Shown one piece after another: positions 17,530-25,988 of a DNA stretch of 39,993 bases. Under the pieces are notes generated by a model. That model was not told where the DNA came from. It did no database searches and worked only from the letters and a program-made list of their open reading frames with translations. Within the stretch, counting starts at the first letter, position 1. Each line of letters opens with the position of its first letter. The position numbers and the translations under genes are program-made. Origin of the DNA: Minisyncoccota bacterium (GTDB taxonomy: Bacteria > Patescibacteriota > Minisyncoccia > Phycocordibacterales > UBA9973); the NCBI GenBank assembly GCA_025453495.1, contig JALOQM010000005.1:1-39993 (forward strand), read 5' to 3'.

Positions 17530-17671
17530 CACTTCGACTCGCTCTGCTCGCTCAGTGCAAGCTATTAAAAATTAAAGATCGAGACGAAGTGTCATGAGTC
17601 AATCGAAGGATCTGGTATGCACGGAGCAGTGGTGAATGGCCCTGAGCGAGGGTAGTGCCGAGTTGAAGGAC
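17529..17671. repeat. REP-like inverted pair of GAGCGAG...GAGTCGAAG elements
   Basis: ACTTCGACTCGCTCTGCTCGCTCAGTG (17531-17557) and, inverted, CCTGAGCGAGGGTAGTGCCGAGTTGAAGG (17641-17669) are imperfect copies of one motif in opposite orientation. A partial third copy, GAGTCAATCGAAGG, lies near 17597. Such CTGAGCGAG...CGAAG strings are typical dispersed intergenic repeats. The 69-aa minus-strand ORF across them is taken as an artefact of the repeat. Confidence 0.6.
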
Positions 17672-17762
17672 AGTCAGAAACAAAAGTGTTGAATGGGTTT
17701 ATACAGGCTACTTGAGTTTTTTGAATCATTTTGAAGATAAGCAATCTTAATATGTCTATTTT

Positions 17763-17791
17763 TTGACTTGGGCCTTTATTTACTATAGTAT
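17763..17791 (+). promoter_or_regulatory. Promoter of proS (leaderless arrangement)
   Basis: TTGACT (17763-17768), a 17-nt spacer and TAGTAT (17786-17791) precede the proS ATG by only 8 nt. Transcription is therefore expected to begin at or next to the start codon. Confidence 0.65.
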
Positions 17792-17799
17792 GTGGGCAC

Positions 17800-19059
17800 A
17801 TGCGCCAATCTCACCTATTTACAAAAACACGCAAAGAGGCACCTGCTGACGAGATGTCAAAAAACGCCGAGCTTCTTATCAAGGCTGGCTTCATCCACAA
17901 AGAGATGGCAGGCGTCTACTCTTTTTTGCCACTTGGGCTTCGCGTTTTACAAAAGATTGAAGCTATTATTCGTGACGAGATGAACAAGATTGGTGGTATC
18001 GAGATGCGTACATCAGCTATACAGACAAAAGAGGTGTGGGAAAAAACAGATCGCTGGAGTGATGATGTTGTCGATAATTGGTTCAAGACGACACTCAAAA
18101 GTGGTGGCGAGATCGGTCTTTCATTTACAAATGAAGAGGCGTACTCAACTATTCTCAAGCAGTATATTCATTCATACAAAGATCTCCCTATATATCCCTA
18201 TGATTTCAAAACTATTTTTCGTAATGAGACGCGAGCTAAGTCAGGGATGCTGCGCGGAAGAGAATTCTATTGGAAGGCACTCTATTCCTTTTCAAAAGAT
18301 ATAGCTGAGCACGATGTGTTCTATGAGAAAGCAAAACAGGCATATAAGGCAATATTTCAAAAAGTCGGTATCGGACATATTACCTACGTGACGTTTGCTT
18401 CAGGTGGGACATTTTCCCAATTCTCTCATGAATTTCAGACTATTACTGCAGCAGGTGAAGATACCATTTATATTGATGAGTCAAAGGGTATAGCGGTAAA
18501 CAAAGAAGTCTATACCGATGAGGTGCTCGCTGAGCTTGGTCTCGTAAAGGAGCACTTAATCGAGCAGCGTGCGGTCGAGACTGGAAATATTTTTTCACTT
18601 GGTACTAAGTTCTCAGAGCCATTTGATCTTGCCTATGCAGATGAAACTGGTGTGCGACACTTAGTGATAATGGGAAGTTATGGCATTGGACTTGGTCGCT
18701 TGATGGGTACCGTTGCTGAGACACTCTCTGATGACAAAGGTATTGTCTGGCCAGAATCCATTGCGCCATTTCGCACACACTTACTTGTACTTGGCGATTC
18801 TGCAGCAGTAAAATCAGAAGCAGACAGAGTGTATGCCGAGCTTACAGAAAAAGGAGTAGAAGTATTGTTTGATGATCGTGTTGGTATGAGCGCTGGAGAG
18901 AAGTTTGCTGATGCTGATCTTATCGGCATTCCGTATCGTCTTGTGGTCTCTGAACGCAGTATTGAAGCTGGCGGGATCGAACTCAAGAAGCGTATCGAAG
19001 AGAAAGGGATGGTCGTACCACTTTCGGAATTAGTTGATATGCTAACTGCTCGAAACTAG
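17800..19059 (+). CDS. proS: Prolyl-tRNA synthetase, short form without editing domain
   Basis: Class II aminoacyl-tRNA synthetase that charges tRNA-Pro. At 419 residues it is about 150 shorter than the E. coli-type enzyme because the INS editing domain between motifs 2 and 3 is absent. Seen are the N-terminal SKNAELLIKAGFIHKEMAGVY...LPLGLRVLQKIE (motif 1 region), motif 2 FRNETRAKSGMLRGREF, and motif 3 GSYGIGLGRLMG near 288-299. The C-terminal anticodon-binding domain follows. Only 9 nt separate it from mreB, so proS-mreB-mreC is likely one transcript. Short editing-less ProRS forms are known elsewhere, for example in alphaproteobacteria. Confidence 0.95.
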   Translation: MRQSHLFTKTRKEAPADEMSKNAELLIKAGFIHKEMAGVYSFLPLGLRVLQKIEAIIRDEMNKIGGIEMRTSAIQTKEVWEKTDRWSDDVVDNWFKTTLKSGGEIGLSFTNEEAYSTILKQYIHSYKDLPIYPYDFKTIFRNETRAKSGMLRGREFYWKALYSFSKDIAEHDVFYEKAKQAYKAIFQKVGIGHITYVTFASGGTFSQFSHEFQTITAAGEDTIYIDESKGIAVNKEVYTDEVLAELGLVKEHLIEQRAVETGNIFSLGTKFSEPFDLAYADETGVRHLVIMGSYGIGLGRLMGTVAETLSDDKGIVWPESIAPFRTHLLVLGDSAAVKSEADRVYAELTEKGVEVLFDDRVGMSAGEKFADADLIGIPYRLVVSERSIEAGGIELKKRIEEKGMVVPLSELVDMLTARN

Positions 19060-19068
19060 AAATACTAT

Positions 19069-20115
19069 ATGATCAAGAAACTCTTTGAGCTATTTTCAAA
19101 TGATATCGGTATCGACCTTGGTACTGCGTACACACTCGTGTATCTCAAAGGGCACGGCATTATCATCAACGAACCATCAGTTGTTGCTCTCAATCAGAAG
19201 ACAGGACAGATAGTCGCAGTTGGTACAGCAGCGAAGGAAATGCTTGGTAGAACACCGCCACATATCAAGGCAGTTCGTCCACTTGTTGATGGCGTCATCT
19301 CAGATTTTGATGTCACAGAAGAGATGCTTTCTTATCTCATAAACAAAGCAGAAAAAATATCCAAGAAATTTTTTCGTCCGCGAGTGGTTATCGGAGTACC
19401 ATCAGGTATCACCAATGTCGAGACACGCGCTGTCTATGATGCTGCAAGAAATGCTGGTGCGCGTGAAGTACATATTGTAGAGGAACCAATGGCTGCGGCT
19501 ATCGGTATCAAGATTGCAGTCAAAGAACCTGTGGGCTCTATGGTAATCGATATTGGCGGTGGTACTACAGATATAGCAGTTATTTCACTTGGCGGTATCG
19601 TCATGGCAAAGAGTATAAAAATAGCAGGAGACCGACTCAATCAAGACATCATGACGTATATGCGCGATGAGTTCAAAATGCTTATCGGTGAGAAGACTGC
19701 AGAGCAAGTAAAAATCGCTATTGGCACTGTTTCCGAAGGTGAGAATCTTGAAGCAGAAGTTCGTGGTCGGGATCTTGTGACTGGCTTACCGAGACAAGTT
19801 ATCGTCACCTCTGCAGATTTGCGCGAAGCGATGTCAGGTTCGATAGGAAATCTTATTGATGGAATAAAAGAAGTACTTGAAAAGACGCCACCTGAGATTC
19901 TCTCTGATGTTATGCGTGGTGGTATCGTCCTTGTCGGTGGGGGTGCGCTCATAAAAGGTTTTGATGCAGTACTTGGAACGGTGCTTAAAATTCCAGTATT
20001 TGTCGCTGATGATCCATTGACTGCAGTGGCGCGTGGCACGGGTATCATTCTTGAAGATCTTGTATTTTATCAGGAAGTGCTTCTTCCAGCTCACGATGAG
20101 TTACCTCCGCAATAA
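19069..20115 (+). CDS. mreB: Rod shape-determining protein MreB
   Basis: Actin-like filament protein that organises lateral cell-wall synthesis under the membrane. The 348 residues are of standard length. The phosphate-1 loop DIGIDLGTAYTLVYLKG lies near 12-28, phosphate-2 is MVIDIGGGTTDIAVISLGG near 158-176, and the C-terminal adenosine motif is GGIVLVGGGALIKGF near 283-297. The family-typical VEEPMAAAIG is present. Its 3' end overlaps the start of mreC by 20 nt, indicating translational coupling. Confidence 0.97.
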   Translation: MIKKLFELFSNDIGIDLGTAYTLVYLKGHGIIINEPSVVALNQKTGQIVAVGTAAKEMLGRTPPHIKAVRPLVDGVISDFDVTEEMLSYLINKAEKISKKFFRPRVVIGVPSGITNVETRAVYDAARNAGAREVHIVEEPMAAAIGIKIAVKEPVGSMVIDIGGGTTDIAVISLGGIVMAKSIKIAGDRLNQDIMTYMRDEFKMLIGEKTAEQVKIAIGTVSEGENLEAEVRGRDLVTGLPRQVIVTSADLREAMSGSIGNLIDGIKEVLEKTPPEILSDVMRGGIVLVGGGALIKGFDAVLGTVLKIPVFVADDPLTAVARGTGIILEDLVFYQEVLLPAHDELPPQ

Positions 20116-20884
20116 AGCACTCCGGCAGAGAAAAATCTTTCACCTCGCACTGACTATCTGTGCAGTGGTGCTTGCTGTTGTATTTCGTGCGCCGCTTGGC
20201 ACTGCTTTTTCAAAAGTAGCGCATGGTGTTGCATGGCCATTTCTTGAGCTCAAACAGTCGATTTCTGAAGTCTTCTCTGTAGTACAAATTACTTTTCAAA
20301 CAAAAGAGACACTTGTTGCTCAAAACGAAGCACTTCTTCAAGAACTTGAGGAAGCGAAGCTTGCAAATCTTGAGCGCGACATTCTCTTTGCAGACAATGT
20401 CGCACTCCGCGCCGCATTAGAGCGTCCTCAAACTGAAGGAGAGCGTTTAGTCGCAACAATCTTGTCTAAGCCAAATAAATCTCCGTATGACACGCTTGTT
20501 ATCGATATTGGGACAGATACTGGTATTACTCCTGGTGCTACTGTCTTTGCACGTGGGTCAGTACCTATCGGCATGATTGATGAGGTATACAGACGAAATG
20601 CACGTGTCCGCCTTTTTTCTACTCCAAAAGAGAGCACTCAAGTCACTTTAAAGAATGGTATCCAGATAGACATTGTCGGGACTGGTGGCGGTAGTTTTAA
20701 AGCGACACTACCACGTGATATCACTATTGTAGAAGGTGATATACTCACACTTCCATTGCTTACGCCGCAGATTGTCGCAGTGGTGAAAAAAATCGTTTCT
20801 GATTCACGTGATCCATTTCAGACTATTCTTGCGACATCTCCAGTGAATATTCAGGAGTTGAAATTTGTAGAAGTAGAAAAGTGA
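20096..20884 (+). CDS. mreC: Rod shape-determining protein MreC
   Basis: Membrane-anchored, periplasm-facing partner of MreB in the elongasome. The track starts at 20033, but the ATG at 20096 gives the expected N-terminus: a short basic stretch (YLRNKALRQRKIF), a membrane helix LALTICAVVLAVVF and then a coiled coil (about 70-105). The beta-domain core follows: VIDIGTDTGITPGATVFARG and VRLFSTPKESTQVTL are MreC-like. The 262-residue length is typical. It overlaps mreB by 20 nt. No mreD or rodA follows in this window; tgt comes next after about 110 nt. Confidence 0.93.
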   Translation: MSYLRNKALRQRKIFHLALTICAVVLAVVFRAPLGTAFSKVAHGVAWPFLELKQSISEVFSVVQITFQTKETLVAQNEALLQELEEAKLANLERDILFADNVALRAALERPQTEGERLVATILSKPNKSPYDTLVIDIGTDTGITPGATVFARGSVPIGMIDEVYRRNARVRLFSTPKESTQVTLKNGIQIDIVGTGGGSFKATLPRDITIVEGDILTLPLLTPQIVAVVKKIVSDSRDPFQTILATSPVNIQELKFVEVEK

Positions 20885-20993
20885 TTGTCTGGCTATTTGT
20901 AAAACACCGCCTCTTATTTTTGAATGAGTAGTGTAGAGAAGCTATCAGCTTGTAAGGTATTTCAAAAAACCTTTGCACTTTAGAAAGTCATCA

Positions 20994-22235
20994 ATGGAAA
21001 AGTTTAATTTTAAAATTACAAAAAAGCTCGATGGTGCTCTTGGACGTGCTGGTGTGATCACAACACCACATGGCACGATCGAGACGCCGGCATTTGTCAC
21101 CGTCGGAACGAAAGCAACAATAAAAGGAGTGTCTCCAGAGCAACTTCGCGACCTTGGTGCTGCGGTTGTGCTTGGTAATACGTATCATCTCTATTTACAA
21201 CCAGGTGATGAGCTTGTCGCAAAAGCAGGTGGTATGGGGAAATTTATGCATTGGGAGGGACCAACGATGACTGATTCCGGTGGCTTTCAGGTATTTTCGC
21301 TTGGTGCGGCGTACGGCAAAGAAATTTCAAAAGTGGTCAAGATTACTGACCCGTCGCTCATGATTCCTGAGCGCTTTGATGATTCTGATGCGCCGCGTCT
21401 TGCAAATATTGGGAATGACGGGGTCTCATTCAAATCGCATCTCGATGGTTCGATTCACTATATTACTCCTGAGAAATCGATTCAGATTCAGCACAATCTC
21501 GGCGCGGATATCATCTTCGCATTTGATGAGTGCACGTCTCCAGCCGAGGATTTGCGCTATCAGGAGGAAGCGCTTGAGCGCACGCATGCGTGGGCGCATC
21601 GTAGCTTGAAGGAGCATTTGAAACTAAAAGAGGAAGACAAAAAGGAAATTGCGCTTTTTGGCATCGTACAGGGAGGTCGCGATGAAATACTCCGCAAGCG
21701 CTCGGCAAAAACTATCGCTGAGATGGAAGTCGACGGACATGGATTCGACGGCTTCGGTATTGGCGGCTCATTCGCCAAAGAAGACATGTCGACTGCTGTT
21801 CGCTGGGTGAATGAGGTGTTGCCGGAAGATAGGCCGCGTCACCTGCTTGGCATTGGCGAGCCAGAAGACCTTTTTATGGGATGTGAAAACGGCGTCGACC
21901 TCTTTGACTGCGTGCTTCCGACGCGTCTTGGCAGGAATGGCACACTCTATACAAAATTCGGTAAGATCAATATCACCAATGCAAAATATCGCGACGATTT
22001 CTCGCCGGTTGACGACGACTGCGGCTGTTATGCGTGCAAAAACTATACTCGTGCGTATATTACACACCTTTTCCGTGCGGATGAAATGTTTGCTGGTACG
22101 CTTGGTTCAATTCACAACATCTATTTTTTGGTGAATCTTGTGAAAAAAATCAGACAGTCAATTATTGATAGCAATTTTAGTGAAGTGAAAGAACAGTTTC
22201 TTACGACTTACAAAACCAACAAGAAAGGTGTATAG
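20994..22235 (+). CDS. tgt: Queuine tRNA-ribosyltransferase (tRNA-guanine transglycosylase)
   Basis: Exchanges guanine 34 of GUN-anticodon tRNAs for the queuosine precursor preQ1. I place the start at ATG 20994 (MEKFNFKITKK), because the track start at 20973 is a TTG that adds seven unconvincing residues. The 413 residues contain the active-site DSGGFQVFSLG near 94-104, FDECTSP, the nucleophile-region FDCVLPTRLGRNGTLYT, and the zinc site CGCYACKNYTRAYITHL. The last codon overlaps the GTG start of the DUF1653 gene (TAGTG). Codon use is more GC-rich than in the flanking genes. Confidence 0.96.
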   Translation: MEKFNFKITKKLDGALGRAGVITTPHGTIETPAFVTVGTKATIKGVSPEQLRDLGAAVVLGNTYHLYLQPGDELVAKAGGMGKFMHWEGPTMTDSGGFQVFSLGAAYGKEISKVVKITDPSLMIPERFDDSDAPRLANIGNDGVSFKSHLDGSIHYITPEKSIQIQHNLGADIIFAFDECTSPAEDLRYQEEALERTHAWAHRSLKEHLKLKEEDKKEIALFGIVQGGRDEILRKRSAKTIAEMEVDGHGFDGFGIGGSFAKEDMSTAVRWVNEVLPEDRPRHLLGIGEPEDLFMGCENGVDLFDCVLPTRLGRNGTLYTKFGKINITNAKYRDDFSPVDDDCGCYACKNYTRAYITHLFRADEMFAGTLGSIHNIYFLVNLVKKIRQSIIDSNFSEVKEQFLTTYKTNKKGV

Positions 22236-22591
22236 TGTTGCCAGAATCAAAACATAAACTCATGGAGAACAAATATCCAGAACCAGGTTTTTACTATCAT
22301 TACAAGCACAATCCGGACGGAACGGTGGGTAATTTCGCCTATGAAGTATTAAACATTGGCTCCCACACCGAAATGGAGTGGAACGAAGGCATGTTTGTCG
22401 TGTACCGTCCGTTGTTTCCTGAAGCAAAAGTGTATCGTGAAGGAAAGTTGTGGGATATTCGGCCTCTCGACATCTTCATGGAAGTAGTCAATGAGGAGGA
22501 ATACAAAGGTGAGCGCTTCATTAAAATCACTGATCCGGAACGCATTGCGGAACTTGCAAAGATGCGCGATGAGATGTATCCTTGCTCGTAG
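22235..22591 (+). CDS. DUF1653-type small protein
   Basis: 118 residues from a GTG codon that shares its G with the tgt stop (TAGTG). An AGAAAGG ribosome-binding site about 6 nt upstream supports this start over the later ATG at 22262. The body matches what I recall of the DUF1653 family, a compact beta-rich domain: PGFYYHYK, YEVLNIGSHTEM, FVVYRPLF and IRPLDIFMEVV. The function is unknown. It is probably translated by coupling with tgt. The C-terminal 20 residues are helical. Confidence 0.8.
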   Translation: MLPESKHKLMENKYPEPGFYYHYKHNPDGTVGNFAYEVLNIGSHTEMEWNEGMFVVYRPLFPEAKVYREGKLWDIRPLDIFMEVVNEEEYKGERFIKITDPERIAELAKMRDEMYPCS

Positions 22592-22594
22592 ATT

Positions 22595-22749
22595 GGTTAT
22601 GGGCACCGTGACAAGTGCGTCAAGAGTGCCGGGAAAACCGACATCCGACACGCAGCATACGCTGTGCCTTGGAAGCCGAATGCCGGGATTGTAGTTCTTG
22701 CGAGAAGCCCCGGGGTACATCCGGTACACCCGCACGGCGGGAGAAAGTA
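22595..22749 (+). ncRNA. Candidate structured RNA upstream of uvrB
   Basis: This stretch has about 60% GC, well above its neighbours, and no good ORF (the longest ATG frame has 31 codons). Several local hairpins can be drawn: GGCAC...TGAC/GTCA...GTGCC near 22602-22631, GCAGC-ATAC-GCTGTG near 22654-22668, and CCGGG...TTCT-TGCG-AGAA...CCCGG near 22683-22716. A strong intrinsic terminator follows immediately. I could not match it to tmRNA, RNase P, SRP or 6S RNA by their conserved strings. It could be an independent small RNA, or a 3' UTR element of the tgt-DUF1653 transcript. Confidence 0.4.
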
Positions 22750-22788
22750 AAGGAGAATCAACTGCCAGGCAGTGGTTCTCCTTTTTTA
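22750..22788 (+). terminator. Intrinsic terminator before uvrB
   Basis: AAGGAGAA/TTCTCCTT form the outer 8-bp stem and ACTGCC/GGCAGT an inner 6-bp stem, followed by TTTTTT. It ends the tgt-DUF1653-candidate RNA unit. Confidence 0.85.
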
Positions 22789-22825
22789 TTTGACACACCC
22801 TGTATAATAGATACTGTTACAGTCT

Positions 22826-24919
22826 ATGTTATCGAACCCATTCAAATTAAGTACTCATATGAAGCCCGCCGGTGACCAGCCGAAGGCTATTGCGGCGCTT
22901 GTGGATGGACTCGAAAAGGGGATGCGCAAACAGACACTCCTTGGTGTGACCGGCTCTGGTAAGACATTTACTATGGCAAATGTCATTGCCGCAATCGGTA
23001 AGCCGACGCTTGTTATCGCACACAACAAGACGCTTGCCGCTCAACTTGCCCAGGAGTACAAAGAATTTTTCCCTGACGCAGCGGTACACTATTTCGTCTC
23101 GTACTATGACTACTATCAGCCAGAGGCGTATCTCCCAGTAACAGACACCTATATCGAGAAGGATGCACAGATCAACAAAGAAATCGACCGCCTACGCCAC
23201 GCGTCCACGCAAGCATTGCTGACGCGACGTGATGTTATCATTGTTGCGTCTGTGTCGTGCATTTACGGTCTCGGTTCACCAGAAGAATATCGCGAAGAGA
23301 ATATGAGTATCAGTGTCGGGCAGAAGGTCTCTCGTACTGATTTCATGAAGAAACTTGTAACGCTTCATTTTGAGCGCACTACCGCTGACCTTTCGCCTGC
23401 GCAATTTCGCGCACTTGGCAACAAGATTGAAATCATGCCAGTTTCAGAAACATTTGTCTGGCATATCGAATTTGTAAGCGATACTATTTCAAACATACTA
23501 AAGATCAATCCAGTATCGTCAGTCATTATCGAAGAACCAAAAGAAATTTTTATTTTTCCTGCAAAACACTTCTTAACTGACAAGAAAAAAATCGATAAAG
23601 CAATCAAAGCTATCAAAGACGAACTTGCCGTCCAGCTCAAAAAATTTGATACAGAAGGGAAGTTACTTGAAGCAGAACGTATCAAACGTCGCACGAACTA
23701 TGATCTTGCGATGATAAAAGAAGTAGGGTATTGCTCTGGAGTCGAGAATTATTCTCGCCACTTGTCGGGCAAAAAAGAAGGCGAACCGCCTGAAACGCTT
23801 CTTTCCTATTTTCCACACAAAGCAGATGGGAGTCCCGATTTCTTGACGGTTATCGACGAATCGCACGTCACCATCTCACAACTGCGTGGCATGTATGCTG
23901 GTGATGCCTCACGCAAAAATACACTTGTTGAGCACGGCTTCAGATTACCTTCAGCAAAGGATAACCGACCGCTTACATATGATGAATTTGAGCCTCGAGT
24001 CGGTCAGGTAGTCTATACAACTGCGACACCTTCTGAGTATGAACGTGAGGTAAGTCAACAAATTGTCGAACAGATCGTCCGCCCGACTGGTCTTGTCGAT
24101 CCGCTATTGACTGTCCGGCCGATTGTCCCAAGTGGTGTTTATAAAGGTCAAGTTGGTGATTTTATTGATGAGACAGTTAAGGAGGTACAGAAAGGTGGGC
24201 GAGTACTTGCAACCACGTTGACCAAAAAAATGGCAGAAGATTTATCGGTCTATCTCAAAGAGCAAGGTCTCAAAGCCGAGTACTTGCATAGCGAGATTAC
24301 TACACTTGATCGTATCAAGATTCTCACCAGTTTTCGGCGTGGTGAATTTGATTGCCTTGTTGGTGTAAACCTCCTTCGTGAAGGACTCGACATGCCTGAA
24401 GTGTCATTTATAGGCGTGCTCGATGCCGACAAGGAAGGATTTCTACGTAGTGATACGTCACTTATCCAGACCATCGGTCGTGCAGCAAGAAACGTCGACG
24501 GTCGCGTTATTCTCTATGCAGATACAATGACTGGCTCAATGGATCGAGCCATCACTGAGACAAATCGTCGTCGAGCGCTGCAGATCGCTTATAACAAAGA
24601 GCACGGCATTACCCCAAAAACAATCATAAAGAAGATCAAAGATATTACACAAGAACTCGAAAAAGAACATGATAAGGCGGTCGCATATAACCTTGCGCTT
24701 GATGTAGCGATGTTTAGCAAGAACCTGAAAGCACTGACAAAAAAGGAAGAGAAAAAATTGACTCGTCTTTCTGATGAGGAACGCAAGAGTGCAGTGTATG
24801 AAAAGATCATCAAGATTAAAGAGAAGGAAATGAATAAGGCAGTCAAAGAACTCGACTTTGAGACTGCGGCGATTTTGCGAGATGAGATTAAGGTGTTGGT
24901 AGAGAGAATGAAGAAATAA
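22826..24919 (+). CDS. uvrB: Excinuclease ABC subunit B
   Basis: Damage-verifying helicase-like subunit of nucleotide excision repair. The 697 residues are of standard length. Walker A GVTGSGKTFTM lies near 40-50, and the damage-binding beta-hairpin region YYDYYQPEAYLP near 95-106. Helicase motif II is VIDESHVTI, motif VI is QTIGRAARNVDGRVILYAD, and a C-terminal UVR helix pair (MNKAVKELDFETAAILRDEIK) provides the UvrC contact. The start MLSNPFKLSTHMKPAGDQPKA fits the family. A TATAAT (22803-22808) lies 17 nt upstream of the ATG. A decayed copy of codons near its 3' end recurs at 27036-27115. Confidence 0.98.
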   Translation: MLSNPFKLSTHMKPAGDQPKAIAALVDGLEKGMRKQTLLGVTGSGKTFTMANVIAAIGKPTLVIAHNKTLAAQLAQEYKEFFPDAAVHYFVSYYDYYQPEAYLPVTDTYIEKDAQINKEIDRLRHASTQALLTRRDVIIVASVSCIYGLGSPEEYREENMSISVGQKVSRTDFMKKLVTLHFERTTADLSPAQFRALGNKIEIMPVSETFVWHIEFVSDTISNILKINPVSSVIIEEPKEIFIFPAKHFLTDKKKIDKAIKAIKDELAVQLKKFDTEGKLLEAERIKRRTNYDLAMIKEVGYCSGVENYSRHLSGKKEGEPPETLLSYFPHKADGSPDFLTVIDESHVTISQLRGMYAGDASRKNTLVEHGFRLPSAKDNRPLTYDEFEPRVGQVVYTTATPSEYEREVSQQIVEQIVRPTGLVDPLLTVRPIVPSGVYKGQVGDFIDETVKEVQKGGRVLATTLTKKMAEDLSVYLKEQGLKAEYLHSEITTLDRIKILTSFRRGEFDCLVGVNLLREGLDMPEVSFIGVLDADKEGFLRSDTSLIQTIGRAARNVDGRVILYADTMTGSMDRAITETNRRRALQIAYNKEHGITPKTIIKKIKDITQELEKEHDKAVAYNLALDVAMFSKNLKALTKKEEKKLTRLSDEERKSAVYEKIIKIKEKEMNKAVKELDFETAAILRDEIKVLVERMKK

Positions 24920-25012
24920 AATAGTCTTTTCAAGACAGACTAATTTATTTCTTTTGTTAAGATAGTTTAAGATTTATTCCGTCTGTAATGTATATTAAGT
25001 AATATTTATAAA

Positions 25013-25047
25013 AAATCCCTCGACACAGTGTATGTGTTGAGGGATTT
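25013..25047 (-). terminator. Intrinsic terminator of the minus-strand membrane protein gene
   Basis: AAATCCCTCGACACA and TGTGTTGAGGGATTT form a 15-bp stem (one G-T pair) with a 5-nt loop. On the minus strand the stem runs into TTTTTTATAAAT, so it serves the gene at 25055-25597. Confidence 0.85.
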
Positions 25048-25054
25048 GGTCTCA

Positions 25055-25597
25055 CTAAAACCAACCATTTCTAATTCGATTTACTACACTTTCTCCAACT
25101 TCAAGAGCATCTTTTTTACTATTCTCTCCTTGCTTCTTTTTAAGGTAAAAATCATAAAGATTTTTATAAAGCACAGTGCTCTTTTTCGAGTTCCATTTTT
25201 TTTGTGCAATATCTTTTCCGATACCTTTTCCTATATAATAAAAAGCAATAGAACTAGGAATAGTCGAAAGTACAAATATCACGAGACTTGAACCCACTTC
25301 CATGATTTCCGGGCGAGGATCGATATCGAATTTATCAAAAAAGAAAGCCACAGTTATTATAAGAATTGCCATAGGAATAACGAAAATCCACTGTAAGTCC
25401 ATTCCAGCAAGGATATAGGCAGCCCCTTCTTTTTCTGTCGATCTGTTTACTGTTACTATTTCTTCATCCGTCAATTCATCGATAAATGATGTATTTTTAT
25501 CAATATTGATAGTGTGCTTTTGATTTGAATTTCTTCCATTCAAATTTTCTGCAATACCGTTGCTTTGATGGCGTTGGATAGTTTCTTCAGTATTCAT
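25055..25597 (-). CDS. Hypothetical two-helix membrane protein (180 aa)
   Basis: No family is recognised. I start it at the internal ATG at 25597 (MNTEETIQRHQ), because the upstream 14 codons of the track ORF look non-coding. The N-terminal 65 residues are polar, with many Asn, Thr and Glu. Two membrane helices follow: LQWIFVIPMAILIITVAFFF (about 78-97) and SSLVIFVLSTIPSSIAFYYIG (about 113-133). A basic C-terminal tail ends the protein. It is AT-rich, stands alone on the minus strand between uvrB and the next plus-strand pair, and ends at a strong terminator. Confidence 0.6.
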   Translation of the reverse strand: MNTEETIQRHQSNGIAENLNGRNSNQKHTINIDKNTSFIDELTDEEIVTVNRSTEKEGAAYILAGMDLQWIFVIPMAILIITVAFFFDKFDIDPRPEIMEVGSSLVIFVLSTIPSSIAFYYIGKGIGKDIAQKKWNSKKSTVLYKNLYDFYLKKKQGENSKKDALEVGESVVNRIRNGWF

Positions 25598-25752
25598 GAT
25601 TATGTTTTTGTGAGTTAAGCACGAGTCAAGCAGGGGCACTATGGCCGCTAGTTTTCTAGTGCTTTCCTCTGGTTTAAAATAACAGGTTATTTATCTCAGG
25701 ATATTTTATCATATTTATGTCTCTTGTCAAGTATTTACTATAGTGCTACTAC

Positions 25753-25781
25753 TTAATTATATTCTCATTTTTTGATATACT
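25753..25781 (+). promoter_or_regulatory. Candidate promoter for the 25815 gene pair
   Basis: TTAATT (25753-25758) and TATACT (25776-25781) are separated by 17 nt. The predicted start site near 25788 lies downstream of the track's first ATG (25782), which supports translation from the ATG at 25815. Confidence 0.45.
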
Positions 25782-25814
25782 ATGCTTAGATATTTATCGA
25801 TTATTAATTATTTT

Positions 25815-25988
25815 ATGGACATAAAAAAAGAAGAGAAGAGCATAGAGGCTGTGTATGACAATGCTCTTGAGCAAATACATACGCTAAAAAACAAAAAGAA
25901 AACAATTATTCGGTCATACATAGATGTTTTAGTAGGTAAAAAAATCGCATCAATTAAAAATATTATCATTAATAAATTTTCAAAATGA
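25815..25988 (+). CDS. Small basic hypothetical protein (57 aa)
   Basis: The product starts MDIKKEEKSIEAVYDNALEQ and is lysine-rich and helical, with no known domain. The track start at 25782 would lie upstream of the predicted transcription start, so 25815 is preferred. Its TGA stop overlaps the ATG of the next gene (ATGA), so the two are translationally coupled and probably work together. Strongly AT-rich, like the other genes of this insert. Confidence 0.55.
   Translation: MDIKKEEKSIEAVYDNALEQIHTLKNKKKTIIRSYIDVLVGKKIASIKNIIINKFSK

Noticed and set aside
17592-17801. 69-aa minus-strand ORF between rpsB and proS
   Set aside because: It is made largely from the REP-like repeat and crosses the proS promoter; its composition is not protein-like.
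22595-22749. SRP RNA, RNase P RNA or tmRNA at this place
   Set aside because: The landmark strings (GGAA-loop SRP motif, GAGGAAAGUC of RNase P, TPsiC-like end of tmRNA) are not present.
25028-25291. 87-aa plus-strand ORF opposite the two-helix membrane protein
   Set aside because: It begins inside a terminator stem and is antisense to a better-supported gene.
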